Assembly: GCA_934254985.1 (NCBI GenBank)
Contig: CAKQMS010000006.1
Span: forward strand, 60,185 to 124,184
Direction of reading: 5' to 3'
Length of the DNA stretch: 64,000 bases
DNA from: an uncultured Prevotella sp.
GTDB lineage: Bacteria > Bacteroidota > Bacteroidia > Bacteroidales > Bacteroidaceae
In this document: one piece after another, positions 17,338 through 25,256 of the stretch
Position numbering within the stretch: position 1 is the stretch's first letter
Layout of the letters: each line of letters starts with the position of its first letter
Translations under genes and position numbers: made by a program
The notes under the pieces: model-generated
What the model was told of the DNA's origin: nothing
Database searches by the model: none
What the model saw: the letters and a program-made list of their open reading frames with translations, nothing else

Positions 17338-18687
17338 TTATAGTTTTGGCATTCCCGGGATATTCATACCCTTCATTCTCGACATCATGCTTGCCATCTG
17401 GTTGCCAGTTACCATCTTCATCATCTTGCGAGTTTGGTCAAACTGCTTGATAAGGCGGTTAACCTCCTGAATGTTGGTACCCGAACCCTTGGCAATACGC
17501 ATTCTGCGACTTGTATTCAAAATCTCAGGGTTTGTACGCTCCTTTGGAGTCATACTCTTTATGATAGCCTCAATGCCCTTGAAGGCGTTGTCGTCTATTT
17601 CTACATCCTTGATAGCCTTGCCCACACCTGGAATCATAGCAGCCAAATCCTTCAGATTACCCATCTTCTTGATTTGCTCTATCTGGTTCAAGAAGTCGTT
17701 GAAGTCGAATTGGTTCTTCTGAATCTTCTTCTGAAGTCTGCGAGCCTCTTCTTCATCAAACTGCTCCTGCGCACGCTCTACCAACGATACGATATCACCC
17801 ATACCGAGAATACGGTCTGCCATACGCTCAGGATGGAATACGTCGATAGCCTCCATCTTTTCGCCTGTACCGACAAACTTGATAGGCTTGGTAACAACGG
17901 TGCGGATACTCAACGCAGCACCGCCACGGGTGTCGCCATCGAGCTTGGTGAGCACAACGCCATCGAAATCCAAACGGTCGTTGAATTCCTTTGCTGTGTT
18001 TACAGCATCCTGACCAGTCATCGAGTCTACTACGAACAATGTTTCATCAGGATTGAGAGCCTGCTTGAGCGATGAAATCTCGTTCATCATCTCCTCGTCA
18101 ACAGCCAATCGGCCGGCGGTATCCACGATTACTACATCGTTGCCCTTAGCCTTAGCCTCCTTGATGGCATTGTTGGCAATGGTGATAACATCCTTGCTAT
18201 CTGGCTCTGAATATACAGGCACACCTACCTGCTGACCAACCACCTTCAACTGCTCAATAGCCGCAGGACGATATACGTCGCACGCACAGAGCAAAGGATT
18301 CTTATGCTGCTTTGTCTTGAGCATATTGGCAAGCTTACCGCTAAATGTGGTCTTACCCGAACCCTGCAAACCGCTCATCAATATTATCGCAGGCTTTCCA
18401 GTAAGCTTGATATCTACAGCCTCGCCACCCATCAGGGCTGCCAACTCGTCGTGAACAATCTTCACCATCAATTGGCCTGGCTTTACCGCTGTCAGCACGT
18501 TCATACCCAATGCCTTCTTCTTGACATCGTCGGTAAACGACTTTGCTACCTTATAGTTCACATCGGCATCGAGCAAAGCTCTACGTACATCCTTCAGCGT
18601 TTCAGCTACATTTATCTCGGTAATCTTACCTTCACCCTTCAAAATCTTGAACGAGCGTTCAAGGCGGTCACTTAAATTTTCAAACAT
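17338..18687 (-). CDS. ffh: Signal recognition particle protein Ffh (SRP54)
   Basis: Ffh is the GTPase of the signal recognition particle, binding SRP RNA and signal peptides of nascent membrane proteins. It has 449 aa: N domain 1-90, G domain 95-295 with GLQGSGKTTFSGKL (G1), DVYRPAAIEQL (G2), DTAGRL (G3) and TKLDGDTRGG (G4), then the M domain with RMRIAKGSG (SRP RNA contact) and the methionine-rich tail. No SRP RNA gene is visible in the window. A minus-strand TAATTTTG (18751-18758) lies upstream. Confidence 0.97.
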   Translation of the reverse strand: MFENLSDRLERSFKILKGEGKITEINVAETLKDVRRALLDADVNYKVAKSFTDDVKKKALGMNVLTAVKPGQLMVKIVHDELAALMGGEAVDIKLTGKPAIILMSGLQGSGKTTFSGKLANMLKTKQHKNPLLCACDVYRPAAIEQLKVVGQQVGVPVYSEPDSKDVITIANNAIKEAKAKGNDVVIVDTAGRLAVDEEMMNEISSLKQALNPDETLFVVDSMTGQDAVNTAKEFNDRLDFDGVVLTKLDGDTRGGAALSIRTVVTKPIKFVGTGEKMEAIDVFHPERMADRILGMGDIVSLVERAQEQFDEEEARRLQKKIQKNQFDFNDFLNQIEQIKKMGNLKDLAAMIPGVGKAIKDVEIDDNAFKGIEAIIKSMTPKERTNPEILNTSRRMRIAKGSGTNIQEVNRLIKQFDQTRKMMKMVTGNQMASMMSRMKGMNIPGMPKL

Positions 18688-18750
18688 TTTTTCTTGCTAT
18701 TATTTTAGATGGTGGTAATATCTCAGTACTCACCTTATAGTATTTTTGCG

Positions 18751-18758
18751 CAAAATTA
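18751..18758 (-). promoter_or_regulatory. -7 box for ffh, next to a plus-strand -7 box
   Basis: Minus-strand TAATTTTG (18751-18758) abuts plus-strand TATTTTTG (18741-18748), so the two boxes form a near palindrome around TTTTTGCGCAAAA. Only the minus-strand one has a gene close by. Confidence 0.4.
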
Positions 18759-18832
18759 ATAATTTACTTTCAAAAAAAGAAGTCTTTCAATAGGTATTTA
18801 TAATAATTTAATGATATGATTACACCAAAGGC

Positions 18833-18863
18833 TTTGCCAATTACCTATAAATTAGTATTTTTG
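18833..18863 (+). promoter_or_regulatory. GH105 gene promoter
   Basis: TTTG (18833-18836), a 19-nt spacer and TATTTTTG (18856-18863), 50 nt before the ATG. Confidence 0.6.
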
Positions 18864-18912
18864 CACGCGTAAACTAAAAACATTGTATAACTACTAAAAC
18901 TCACCATTCATC

Positions 18913-20256
18913 ATGAATATCAAAACTATTGCATTAGCCAGTTTGCTTATGCCTGCCATGGCTTTTGCCCAAGACAACACGACTATCAACGATTCCAACA
19001 CCCCACTCCACCTCCTCAAGCCTGACTACAAATATGGCTACGGAGTGTCAACAAAACAGGAGGTGAAGGCAGCCATCGACAAGGTGATGAACTACATATT
19101 GGCAAACCCACAGCAGTTTCGCACCACGAGCTATGAATGGGGTGTAACCTACAGCGCATGCCTCGATGCTGCCAAGGCTTCGGGCGACAGGAAATATTCT
19201 GCCTACGTAGAGCAAAACTTCAAGGCTATTGCCGATGCCTTTCCTGGAGCCATGAAAGACCTCAAGAAAGGCAAAACTCTCGACACCGCCATACGCAAGG
19301 TTGTAGATCCTCATGCCCTTGATGATGCAGGTGCCATCTGTGCAGCCATGATAAAAGCAGAGCTCGACGCAAGAAAGAACCCTAAGACTCGCTCCACTCA
19401 GGTCATCAATACCGCTCCAGTAATAGAAAACTATTCGCAGTATATCATGACCAAGGAGTTCCGCTTGGCTGATGGCACCTTTGCCCGCAAGCGTCCTCAC
19501 AAGAATACCGTTTGGCTCGACGACATGTTTATGGCAATTCCTGCAATAGCCTACATGGGCGCTTATACCAACGACAGCAAATATTTCGACGAAGCAGCTA
19601 AGCAGATAATGCTATTCAAAGACAAAATGTGGGTGAAAGAAAAGAAACTCTTCCGCCACGGATGGGTAGAAGCCATGAACCCTCACCCTGCTTTCCATTG
19701 GGGAAGAGCCAACGGCTGGGCTATCCTCACCATGTGCGAAGTGCTCGACGTTTTGCCTGAGAATCATCCACAACGTGGCGCCATCCTCGACCTTCTGCGC
19801 CAGCATATCGAGGGTCTTGTGGCTTTGCAGGGCAAAAATGGATTTTGGCATCAGCTCCTCGACCGCAACGACTCTTACGAAGAGAGCAGCTGCACCGCAA
19901 TCTATACTTACTGTATAGCTCACGCCATCAACCAAGGTTGGATTTCAGCCCTTGCCTATGGTCCTGCCGTTCAGCTTGCGTGGCATGCCGTAGAAGCATC
20001 TATCGATGCCCAAGGTCGCTTCATGAACACTTGCGTAGGCACAGGTATGGGCTTCGACCCTGCCTTCTATATGTATCGTCCTGTGAGCACGGCTGCTGCC
20101 CACGGCTATGGTCCTGCCATTTGGGCTGGTGCCGAGATGCTCCGCCTCCTCGACCGTCAGCATCCAAAGATGAACGATAGTGCCGTACAATTCTATCCTG
20201 AGGAAGTAAACACCAACGAGCCTATCTTCAACTACGATGGAGAAATAAGGTTTTAG
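18913..20256 (+). CDS. Secreted GH105 unsaturated rhamnogalacturonyl hydrolase
   Basis: This enzyme probably removes the unsaturated uronic acid left at the non-reducing end by rhamnogalacturonan lyases. It has 447 aa. A signal peptide (MNIKTIALASLLMPAMAFA) leads to an (alpha/alpha)6 barrel. Family motifs visible are TVWLDDMFMAIPAIAYMG with the catalytic Asp pair, FRHGWVEAMN, HWGRANGWAILTMCEVL and FWHQLLDRNDSYEESSCTA. It is monocistronic with its own promoter and terminator, and complements the lyase-GH43 fusion at 25.3 kb. Confidence 0.9.
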   Translation: MNIKTIALASLLMPAMAFAQDNTTINDSNTPLHLLKPDYKYGYGVSTKQEVKAAIDKVMNYILANPQQFRTTSYEWGVTYSACLDAAKASGDRKYSAYVEQNFKAIADAFPGAMKDLKKGKTLDTAIRKVVDPHALDDAGAICAAMIKAELDARKNPKTRSTQVINTAPVIENYSQYIMTKEFRLADGTFARKRPHKNTVWLDDMFMAIPAIAYMGAYTNDSKYFDEAAKQIMLFKDKMWVKEKKLFRHGWVEAMNPHPAFHWGRANGWAILTMCEVLDVLPENHPQRGAILDLLRQHIEGLVALQGKNGFWHQLLDRNDSYEESSCTAIYTYCIAHAINQGWISALAYGPAVQLAWHAVEASIDAQGRFMNTCVGTGMGFDPAFYMYRPVSTAAAHGYGPAIWAGAEMLRLLDRQHPKMNDSAVQFYPEEVNTNEPIFNYDGEIRF

Positions 20257-20282
20257 GATATTTATTACTTAAAAAAATATTA

Positions 20283-20324
20283 GGGCTGAATTCCTTGCTG
20301 TTTTGCAGGAGTTCAGCCCTTTAT
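20283..20324 (+). terminator. Terminator of the GH105 gene
   Basis: GGGCTGAA/TTCAGCCC extended by a bulged inner stem (TTCCTTGC/GCAGGAG), followed by TTTATTG. A perfect 20-bp palindrome (GTGATACTAATTAGTATCAC, 20326-20345) follows at once and includes the stop of the opposing small gene. Confidence 0.75.
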
Positions 20325-20341
20325 TGTGATACTAATTAGTA

Positions 20342-20443
20342 TCACCAATGCGATATGCATGAGCTTGCGGTTATTGCGCACAAGATTGACGAAATGAAAG
20401 TCAATATCGCCTGAATTACTGAATGTTTCTGTTCGGGAGTCAT
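20342..20443 (-). CDS. Smalltalk-type small membrane protein
   Basis: This 33-aa protein starts at the ATG at 20443 (MTPEQKHSVIQAIL) and has one hydrophobic helix with a C-terminal Cys (ILTFISSILCAITASSC). Its start context, TTTACAACTATGA, is the same as that of the HU-like gene just upstream, which supports this start over the longer frame. Small proteins of this shape downstream of a HU-like gene are annotated in Bacteroidales as smalltalk protein. The function is unknown. A small lipoprotein or membrane peptide is possible. Confidence 0.65.
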   Translation of the reverse strand: MTPEQKHSVIQAILTFISSILCAITASSCISHW

Positions 20444-20663
20444 AGTTGTAAACGAATTTAAAAGTTGATAATAAGTTAATTTTTGTAACCACGAATTGCT
20501 TGAGGTTTTACGAACACGAATTTTTCGAATTACACGAATTTTGAGCCTACGGCTCTTTTGCTTGAGCGATTTATCTACATTCGGTTGATTCGCTTGATTC
20601 GTGTTCGTTTCAACCCCTGTCTCGTGTTCTTTCAAATCACGAGTTATTCGTGGTCACCCTCGG
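20444..20663. repeat. Degenerate AATTCGTG-type spacer repeat
   Basis: The 220 bp between the HU-like gene and the small protein contain repeated pieces of ATTCGTG, CACGAATT and CGAATT on both strands, of a kind seen as intergenic filler in Bacteroidales. I see no ORF with coding character here. Confidence 0.45.
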
Positions 20664-21158
20664 CTACCCCTGTGGGTCGTCGGTGGTCTGAGTGACCTTC
20701 TTCTTCGCAGCATCGAGGTCAACGGTGCCCTCGCCAGCCTTCTCCGCCTTGAGAGTCGCAGCCTGAGCAGCACGGCTCGCTACGAGGTCGAATGCAGCAT
20801 CGTCGATGAGGTTTTCGAGCTCAGCGTCGGGAGTGTAGACGATGTTGATCTTCTTGATATTGTCGGCGGTGAACGCCTTCAACGACTCGGCACCCTGGCT
20901 GTTGAGGGTGATACCGAAGGTACCCAAGCCCTCAAGCTGAACTTTGTTTCCATTTAGGAGTTGCTCGCGGAGACAGCTTGCGATGTCAGCCAAAACGCCC
21001 TTGATGGTGCCCTTCGAGAATACTGTGTTGTGGCTCGCCACGTGCGAGATGAATTTCGAGGTCGAAAGCTTTTCGCGAACCTGTGGAGTTGCGTAAGCGA
21101 GACTGCCCTTCTCTGGGTGGATAGGGTTTTGCATCATGTAGACTGAATAATGAATCAT
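20664..21158 (-). CDS. HU-like DNA-binding protein (HU-HIG type)
   Basis: This 164-aa protein has a HU/IHF-like fold in residues 30-125: FISHVASHNTVFSKGTIKGVL, then LLNGNKVQLEGLGTFGITL, the family's beta-arm entry. The C-terminal 35 residues are an Ala/Lys/Asp-rich tail (DAAKKKVTQTTDDPQG). It differs from ordinary HU by its N-terminal extension and tail. It is upstream of the small membrane protein and faces away from the DUF4248 gene, an association I know from other Bacteroidales. A minus-strand TAACTTTG (21434-21441) is a candidate promoter box. Confidence 0.88.
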   Translation of the reverse strand: MIHYSVYMMQNPIHPEKGSLAYATPQVREKLSTSKFISHVASHNTVFSKGTIKGVLADIASCLREQLLNGNKVQLEGLGTFGITLNSQGAESLKAFTADNIKKINIVYTPDAELENLIDDAAFDLVASRAAQAATLKAEKAGEGTVDLDAAKKKVTQTTDDPQG

Positions 21159-21670
21159 AGTTGTAAATAAATTTTATTGGTTAAACATTTAAAAATTAAA
21201 AAAGTAAAAGAGTAAAAAGGTAAATTTTTCCGCTGATACCGACTTTCGTTGGCTAATCGTCATGTTTCGTGCGACTATCCGTCTGCAGCATTTCGACTAT
21301 ATTCTTGGCGCCTTTCGATTAGTCGTGCGAGCTCGTGCGCCTTATCGGCATCATGGAGCTCTTGTGTGCTGTCGTCGCTGAGCTATCCGCTCTGGGGATT
21401 AACGATTGCTTATGGCTCGTTGGATTACATTTGCAAAGTTACTACATCCGCATAACTCGTTGTCCGCTTATGTCCGCTTGTGTCCGCTTATGTCCGAGTT
21501 TTAACTTTTAGGCGTGTTATTTTAACAATTCGTTTGCTGCATTTGGCTGCTCATCGAGGGTAGCAGCATCATATTCTGCTGAATATTTCGTATCTTTGTA
21601 GAGGAAGAAAAACGTTATCAGAATGGAAACATAAACCATGATAAACATTAAACACTAAACATTAAACACT
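21159..21670. other. Non-coding interval between HU-like gene and DUF4248 gene
   Basis: These 512 bp hold an A-rich stretch before the HU-like gene, a GC-richer part (21240-21430) without a credible ORF, the left arm of a 68-bp inverted repeat (21461-21528), and a plus-strand TATCTTTG box (21591-21598) suited to the DUF4248 gene. Confidence 0.6.
21461..21528. repeat. Left arm of 68-bp inverted repeat with 10-bp subrepeats
   Basis: The arm begins with four tandem 10-mers (TGTCCGCTTA, TGTCCGCTTG, TGTCCGCTTA, TGTCCGAGTT) and ends GGCGTGTTATTTTAACAA. It matches the reverse complement of 22379-22446 at 63 of 68 positions by eye. Confidence 0.9.
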
Positions 21671-21850
21671 ATGAAATCCATGACCCGCAAAGAGCTGGCG
21701 CAGCTGGCAGGAGTCAGCGAGCGCACGTTGCGCCGATGGCTACACGCTAACCACAACCAATTAATCGCTGCAGGCTATCAAGCTTCGCAGAGAAAGCTAC
21801 CTCCAAGGGTGGTGAAATATCTGATGGAGTTTTATGGGATAGAGAGGTAG
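21671..21850 (+). CDS. DUF4248 domain protein (59 aa, helix-turn-helix-like)
   Basis: This 59-aa protein reads MTRKELAQLAGVSERTLRRW at residues 4-23, a helix-turn-helix with a recognition helix, and ends LPPRVVKYLMEFYGI. This is the pattern of DUF4248, a short Bacteroidales family often beside HU-like and smalltalk genes. The start ATG (MKSMTRK) follows an A-rich leader, and a TATCTTTG box lies 73 bp upstream. It is the only gene inside the inverted-repeat-bounded segment. A role as a small DNA-binding regulator or transposition accessory is inferred, not shown. Confidence 0.8.
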   Translation: MKSMTRKELAQLAGVSERTLRRWLHANHNQLIAAGYQASQRKLPPRVVKYLMEFYGIER

Positions 21851-21866
21851 AGATTGAGCTGTGATA

Positions 21867-22048
21867 GTCAACTTCTGCAGGAAACCGGTCAACTTTCTTA
21901 GGAAAAGCGTCAATGAAAGCAGGAATGCCAGTCAACGAACCTCAGAAGTGAAAGTCAACTAAATCAGTACGGAATTTGAAATGTTAAATTAAAGAGGTAA
22001 AATAGAGTCAACCTTATTCAGGAAAAGACACCTTATTCAGGAAAAGAC
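21867..22048. repeat. GTCAAC iteron-like array and 19-bp tandem duplication
   Basis: GTCAAC or GTCAAT recurs at 21867, 21888, 21909, 21931 and 21954 (spacing 21-23 bp) with degenerate units in between, and again at 22007. It runs into a perfect 19-bp duplication (ACCTTATTCAGGAAAAGAC, 22011-22029 and 22030-22048). Confidence 0.7.
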
Positions 22049-22052
22049 ACTT

Positions 22053-22231
22053 AACAATTGAACAATTGAACAATTGAACAATAAGGTATTTCTGTTATAG
22101 TTACTTTTTATATTTTATATTATATATAATATATATATTATATATAATATAAAATATAAGTTGTTCTTTATTTTTGAAGCTTAATATATTTAATATTGCT
22201 TATTGTTCAATTGTTCAATTGTTCAATTGTT
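22053..22231. repeat. Nested palindrome: 33-bp inverted repeat around a 50-bp perfect palindrome
   Basis: The outer arms are (AACAATTG)x3 plus AACAATAAG at 22053-22085 and its perfect reverse complement at 22199-22231. Between them, 22109-22158 is a perfect 50-bp palindrome made only of A and T (half-site TATATTTTATAT...). The whole can extrude as a cruciform. No ORF lies here. Confidence 0.92.
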
Positions 22232-22261
22232 CAAAAATTAAGTTTGTCTTTTTATCTTTTC

Positions 22262-22340
22262 ATAAGATAGGCTGCACTCGGGAATGAAAAACAAAAACTG
22301 CGTGTTTGTTTTGTCATTCCACTCGCTTGCGCTATCTTTG
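22262..22340 (+). repeat. Promoter-bearing interspersed repeat, copy 1
   Basis: The element begins TAAGATAGGCTGCACTCGGG, forms a hairpin between GGAATG...AACAAAAAC and GTGTTTGTT...CATTCC, and ends with TTTG (22310-22313), a 19-nt spacer and TATCTTTG (22333-22340). A second copy at 34859-34940 drives a gene. Here no plus-strand gene follows. Confidence 0.75.
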
Positions 22341-22378
22341 CAGCTACTTTCGCCACTCCAAGCTACAAGGCTGCTGAT

Positions 22379-22446
22379 TTGTTAAAATAACACGCCTAAA
22401 GGTTAAAACTCGGTCATAAGCGGACATAAGTGGACACAAGCGGACA
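22379..22446. repeat. Right arm of 68-bp inverted repeat
   Basis: This arm starts TTGTTAAAATAACACGCC and ends with GCGGACATAAG/GTGGACACAAG/CGGACA subrepeats. It pairs with 21461-21528. Together the arms bound a 986-bp segment. Confidence 0.9.
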
Positions 22447-22599
22447 GCATACGTTTTGAATGTTATACCTTTGTAGTGGTGGAGATAAATACGTGGTGGA
22501 GATAAATACGTGATGGGGACAAAGAAAACCGCATACATACTCATCAATACTGTGACGAGGATGTACGCGGTTATATGAGATAGAATTATATTATCGATA

Positions 22600-24219
22600 T
22601 TAATTGTGGCCTGTGCCCATACAGCCACTGCATGGATAATGATAATGGTCAGCTCGTGAGGTACAGTATGGACAATGATCGCCTAATTTACTATGATATG
22701 GTGGACGAACGCCTGAGGTAGATGCAGCAGCATATTGCATAGCCTGAGGATCGTATTTTGTACCATGGCATTTGCTGCAAGAACCCGACGAGCTACGACG
22801 AGACGAACTACTGCCAGTAGAACGTTCATCATCAAAAGTATAAGAAGTACCACCTGGAGGTGTGATTACAAACTTATCGTCACGTCCGTTATATCCTGCT
22901 GTGTTTCTTATCGTAGTGCCATCAGGAGTAATAGCAGATGTGCTACCGATAACATAGCCGGGATATTCAGAAGCAGCAGTACATGCGCAACGACCAGAGC
23001 CTCTACATAGCGAACAAACGCCTGAAGAACCACAAAGACCACAAGGAATATATCTGCCATAGCCAGAAGTCACGATTCCACCTTGTCCTTTGCATATTCC
23101 GCAACGTCCGCTACCATAACATCCTGCGCACATTTGTCCGCCCTTACAATTAGGACATATACGATATCTAACACGCAAGATGTTACCGTTTGGATATTTA
23201 GTCACGATAACGAAGCACCCCATTCCCAGTTCTTCACGCCATTTTTGTACACCATTCGATGCACTTGCCTGCGTATTAGCCTGTCGCTGGTATTGAACAT
23301 TATTACGCGTTGCTGATACAGATTGAGCTTTATTGTTAGTTGCAGAATGGCTCACAGAAGTGTTATTAGCAACAGTTCTATTGCTTGCGTTAGCAACATT
23401 GTTTGAAGCCACAACCTTCTGTTTGTTTGCCTTAGCTAAAGCCTCTTGTCTACGTTGCTTCTGTTCAGCCTCACGCTTAGCTTTCTCAGCTTTAGCAATA
23501 GCAATACGTTTTTCATTTTCAGCCTTTGCTATAGCAGCCTCTTCGGCAGCGATATCATGCTGCAATTTCTTTGCTTCTGCGCCATTCGACGACTCGGCAT
23601 ATCTTTTATACTCATTATAGAAATGACGTGCCTGTTTTACATTCTTCGTCATTCCATTTCCTGTTAGATAGCATTTTGACAAGCGAAGACAAGGCATATA
23701 ATAACCCACATCGGTCTTTTCTTTCATACCCTCTACAGCCTTCAAATACCATGTAGCAGCAGTCTCTTCATCAGGATTTTCTGATGAAGACTGACTATAG
23801 CAGTCGCCAAGAGGATAATAGGCACGTGCATCGCCACCATATGCTGCAGAAGAAAGGTAAACCATCGCCTGCGCATATTTTTTCTGTTTCCACAAAGCCT
23901 CTCCTACATGATATGTGGTAGTTGTAGTCTTTGTCAATACCGAGTCGCCAAGAGAAGAAACAAGTCCATAGTCAAAAGGTTCAACCTTGGCAGGTTTTCT
24001 TTCTACCACCTGACCAGGATTTGGTATAAGCAGTTTTCTACCTACATAGCATAATGAACTTGAAGGGTTGGATGCCTTTAGCTCATCTACCGTTATACCA
24101 TATTTTTGAGCTATAGAACTAAAGTCTTCTCCACGTTGCACCACATGCTCACATCTCTGCGCATACAGAGACATACAGCATAGCAATGCTGCGATAAAAG
24201 AGACTAAACGAAGTCGCAT
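22600..24219 (-). CDS. Secreted LysM / Sel1-like repeat / DnaJ-type zinc-finger protein
   Basis: This 539-aa protein is an unusual modular envelope protein. After a signal peptide (residues 1-21) a LysM domain (about 23-67, HVVQRGEDFSSIAQKYGI and GRKLLIPNP) should bind peptidoglycan. Residues 100-215 hold Sel1-like helical repeats (QAMVYLSSAAYGGDARAYYPLGD in part). Residues 218-270 form an Ala/Glu/Lys coiled coil. Then comes a cluster of CxxCxG motifs (CPNCKG, CAGCYGSGRCGICKGQG, CGLCGSSGVCSLCRGSGRC), like the DnaJ cysteine-rich region, and more CxxC near the end. Its gene follows a coiled-coil lipoprotein gene by 5 bp, so the two likely act together. The function is unknown. Confidence 0.75.
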   Translation of the reverse strand: MRLRLVSFIAALLCCMSLYAQRCEHVVQRGEDFSSIAQKYGITVDELKASNPSSSLCYVGRKLLIPNPGQVVERKPAKVEPFDYGLVSSLGDSVLTKTTTTTYHVGEALWKQKKYAQAMVYLSSAAYGGDARAYYPLGDCYSQSSSENPDEETAATWYLKAVEGMKEKTDVGYYMPCLRLSKCYLTGNGMTKNVKQARHFYNEYKRYAESSNGAEAKKLQHDIAAEEAAIAKAENEKRIAIAKAEKAKREAEQKQRRQEALAKANKQKVVASNNVANASNRTVANNTSVSHSATNNKAQSVSATRNNVQYQRQANTQASASNGVQKWREELGMGCFVIVTKYPNGNILRVRYRICPNCKGGQMCAGCYGSGRCGICKGQGGIVTSGYGRYIPCGLCGSSGVCSLCRGSGRCACTAASEYPGYVIGSTSAITPDGTTIRNTAGYNGRDDKFVITPPGGTSYTFDDERSTGSSSSRRSSSGSCSKCHGTKYDPQAMQYAAASTSGVRPPYHSKLGDHCPYCTSRADHYHYPCSGCMGTGHN

Positions 24220-24224
24220 AATAA

Positions 24225-25085
24225 TTAATATTTAATTACAAGATAATTAGTTACACTCCAAAAACGAGTAGCATCAGTAATAGTTAATGTGCTTGTTCCA
24301 TCGTCATTTTTAGAAACTTTATATGAACCAGAAGGCATCTGCGACAATATTTCATATCTATTGGCAGGTATCTTAAACGATTTGACATTTCGAATATCAA
24401 TCTTCCTGAATGCCGACGCATTAACCTTACTCATATCAAGCTTACTCTTCTTAAACAAAGAGCCACCTGTCATAAGGCCAGCCGCCTTAAGTTCTTTCTT
24501 TGAGCCTATAACTACATAAGCTTCATTTAGCATATCGCTCTGAGCTTCAAGGGCTTTCTCTTGTTCTGCCTTTTCTTCTTTAAGCTGAGCAACATTAGTA
24601 TTCAATTTGTCAACGTGCGACTTAAGAGTAACAATATCAAACTTGCGTTTCTCCAGTTCTTCGGTAAGTTCAACAATTGTTTTATCTTTCTCTTCTATCT
24701 GTTTCTTTAAAGCCTGTATGGTATGCAACATCTTCTTAGATTTAGCATCTCCATCTTTCAGTTTTGCCTCCAATATTGAGATACGCTCACGCTGACGTTC
24801 CAACATCATCTTGTAGGCTTCAAGATTTTGTTTAATCTGCTCTTTTTTAGACATAGGGCTCTCGCCTGAAGTGCGGAGTATTCCACCCTCCATATTTACC
24901 ACGCTATCCATGCTTGTGTTTACAGCGTCGAGGAAAAGGTTCATCTCGTCCATCTCAGCCATTTTCGTTCCAATAACATTGCGCAAAGAGTCAGCCTCAG
25001 TATTACCTTTGTCTGCTTTTTCGCCACACGATGTGATAGATAGTACTGCTGTAGAAAGCAATAGCGAATAGAAAAGTCTTTTCAT
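24225..25085 (-). CDS. Coiled-coil lipoprotein of unknown function
   Basis: This 286-aa protein has a lipoprotein signal (LSITSC, lipidated Cys at residue 20). Residues 25-190 are nearly continuous coiled coil (ILEAKLKDGDAKSKKMLHTI, IEEKDKTIVELTEELEKRKF), and the C-terminal 90 residues form a compact domain ending in a beta-rich ITDATRFWSVTNYLVI. It is probably held in the outer or inner membrane. It has its own promoter and is followed after 5 bp by the LysM/zinc-finger gene. I do not recognise a named family. Confidence 0.7.
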   Translation of the reverse strand: MKRLFYSLLLSTAVLSITSCGEKADKGNTEADSLRNVIGTKMAEMDEMNLFLDAVNTSMDSVVNMEGGILRTSGESPMSKKEQIKQNLEAYKMMLERQRERISILEAKLKDGDAKSKKMLHTIQALKKQIEEKDKTIVELTEELEKRKFDIVTLKSHVDKLNTNVAQLKEEKAEQEKALEAQSDMLNEAYVVIGSKKELKAAGLMTGGSLFKKSKLDMSKVNASAFRKIDIRNVKSFKIPANRYEILSQMPSGSYKVSKNDDGTSTLTITDATRFWSVTNYLVIKY

Positions 25086-25133
25086 ATCAATATTTTTTTA
25101 GTTATTCTTTATCAGATTATATAATACTCATGG

Positions 25134-25164
25134 CAAAGATAAACGTTTTTAGTGAAAAGAACAA
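25134..25164 (-). promoter_or_regulatory. Promoter of the coiled-coil lipoprotein operon
   Basis: Minus-strand TTG (25162-25164), 20-nt spacer, TATCTTTG (25134-25141), about 50 nt before the ATG. Confidence 0.6.
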
Positions 25165-25174
25165 TATATAAACG

Positions 25175-25212
25175 AAAAAAGCAGAATCCCGAGCTTGGAA
25201 TTCTGCTTTTTT
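25175..25212 (-). terminator. Terminator of the lyase-GH43 gene
   Basis: GCAGAAT/ATTCTGC with a 12-nt loop, flanked by A-runs and T-runs on both sides, lies about 50 nt beyond the stop codon at 25257. Confidence 0.8.
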
Positions 25213-25256
25213 AGTATAATATATTGAACCACTTTAAAAAGTATGGCTCATTTTTC

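Noticed and set aside
20342-20635. 97-aa open frame covering the small protein
   Set aside because: The upstream 64 codons are spacer-repeat sequence; the internal ATG at 20443 shares the exact start context of the HU-like gene.
20444-20660. tRNA or RNA gene in the AATTCGTG spacer
   Set aside because: No cloverleaf could be drawn; repeats explain the pairing.
21249-21455. 68-aa ORF in the HU/DUF4248 gap
   Set aside because: Composition is non-coding (Ser/Arg/Leu/Cys biased), with no start context and no homology that I recognise.
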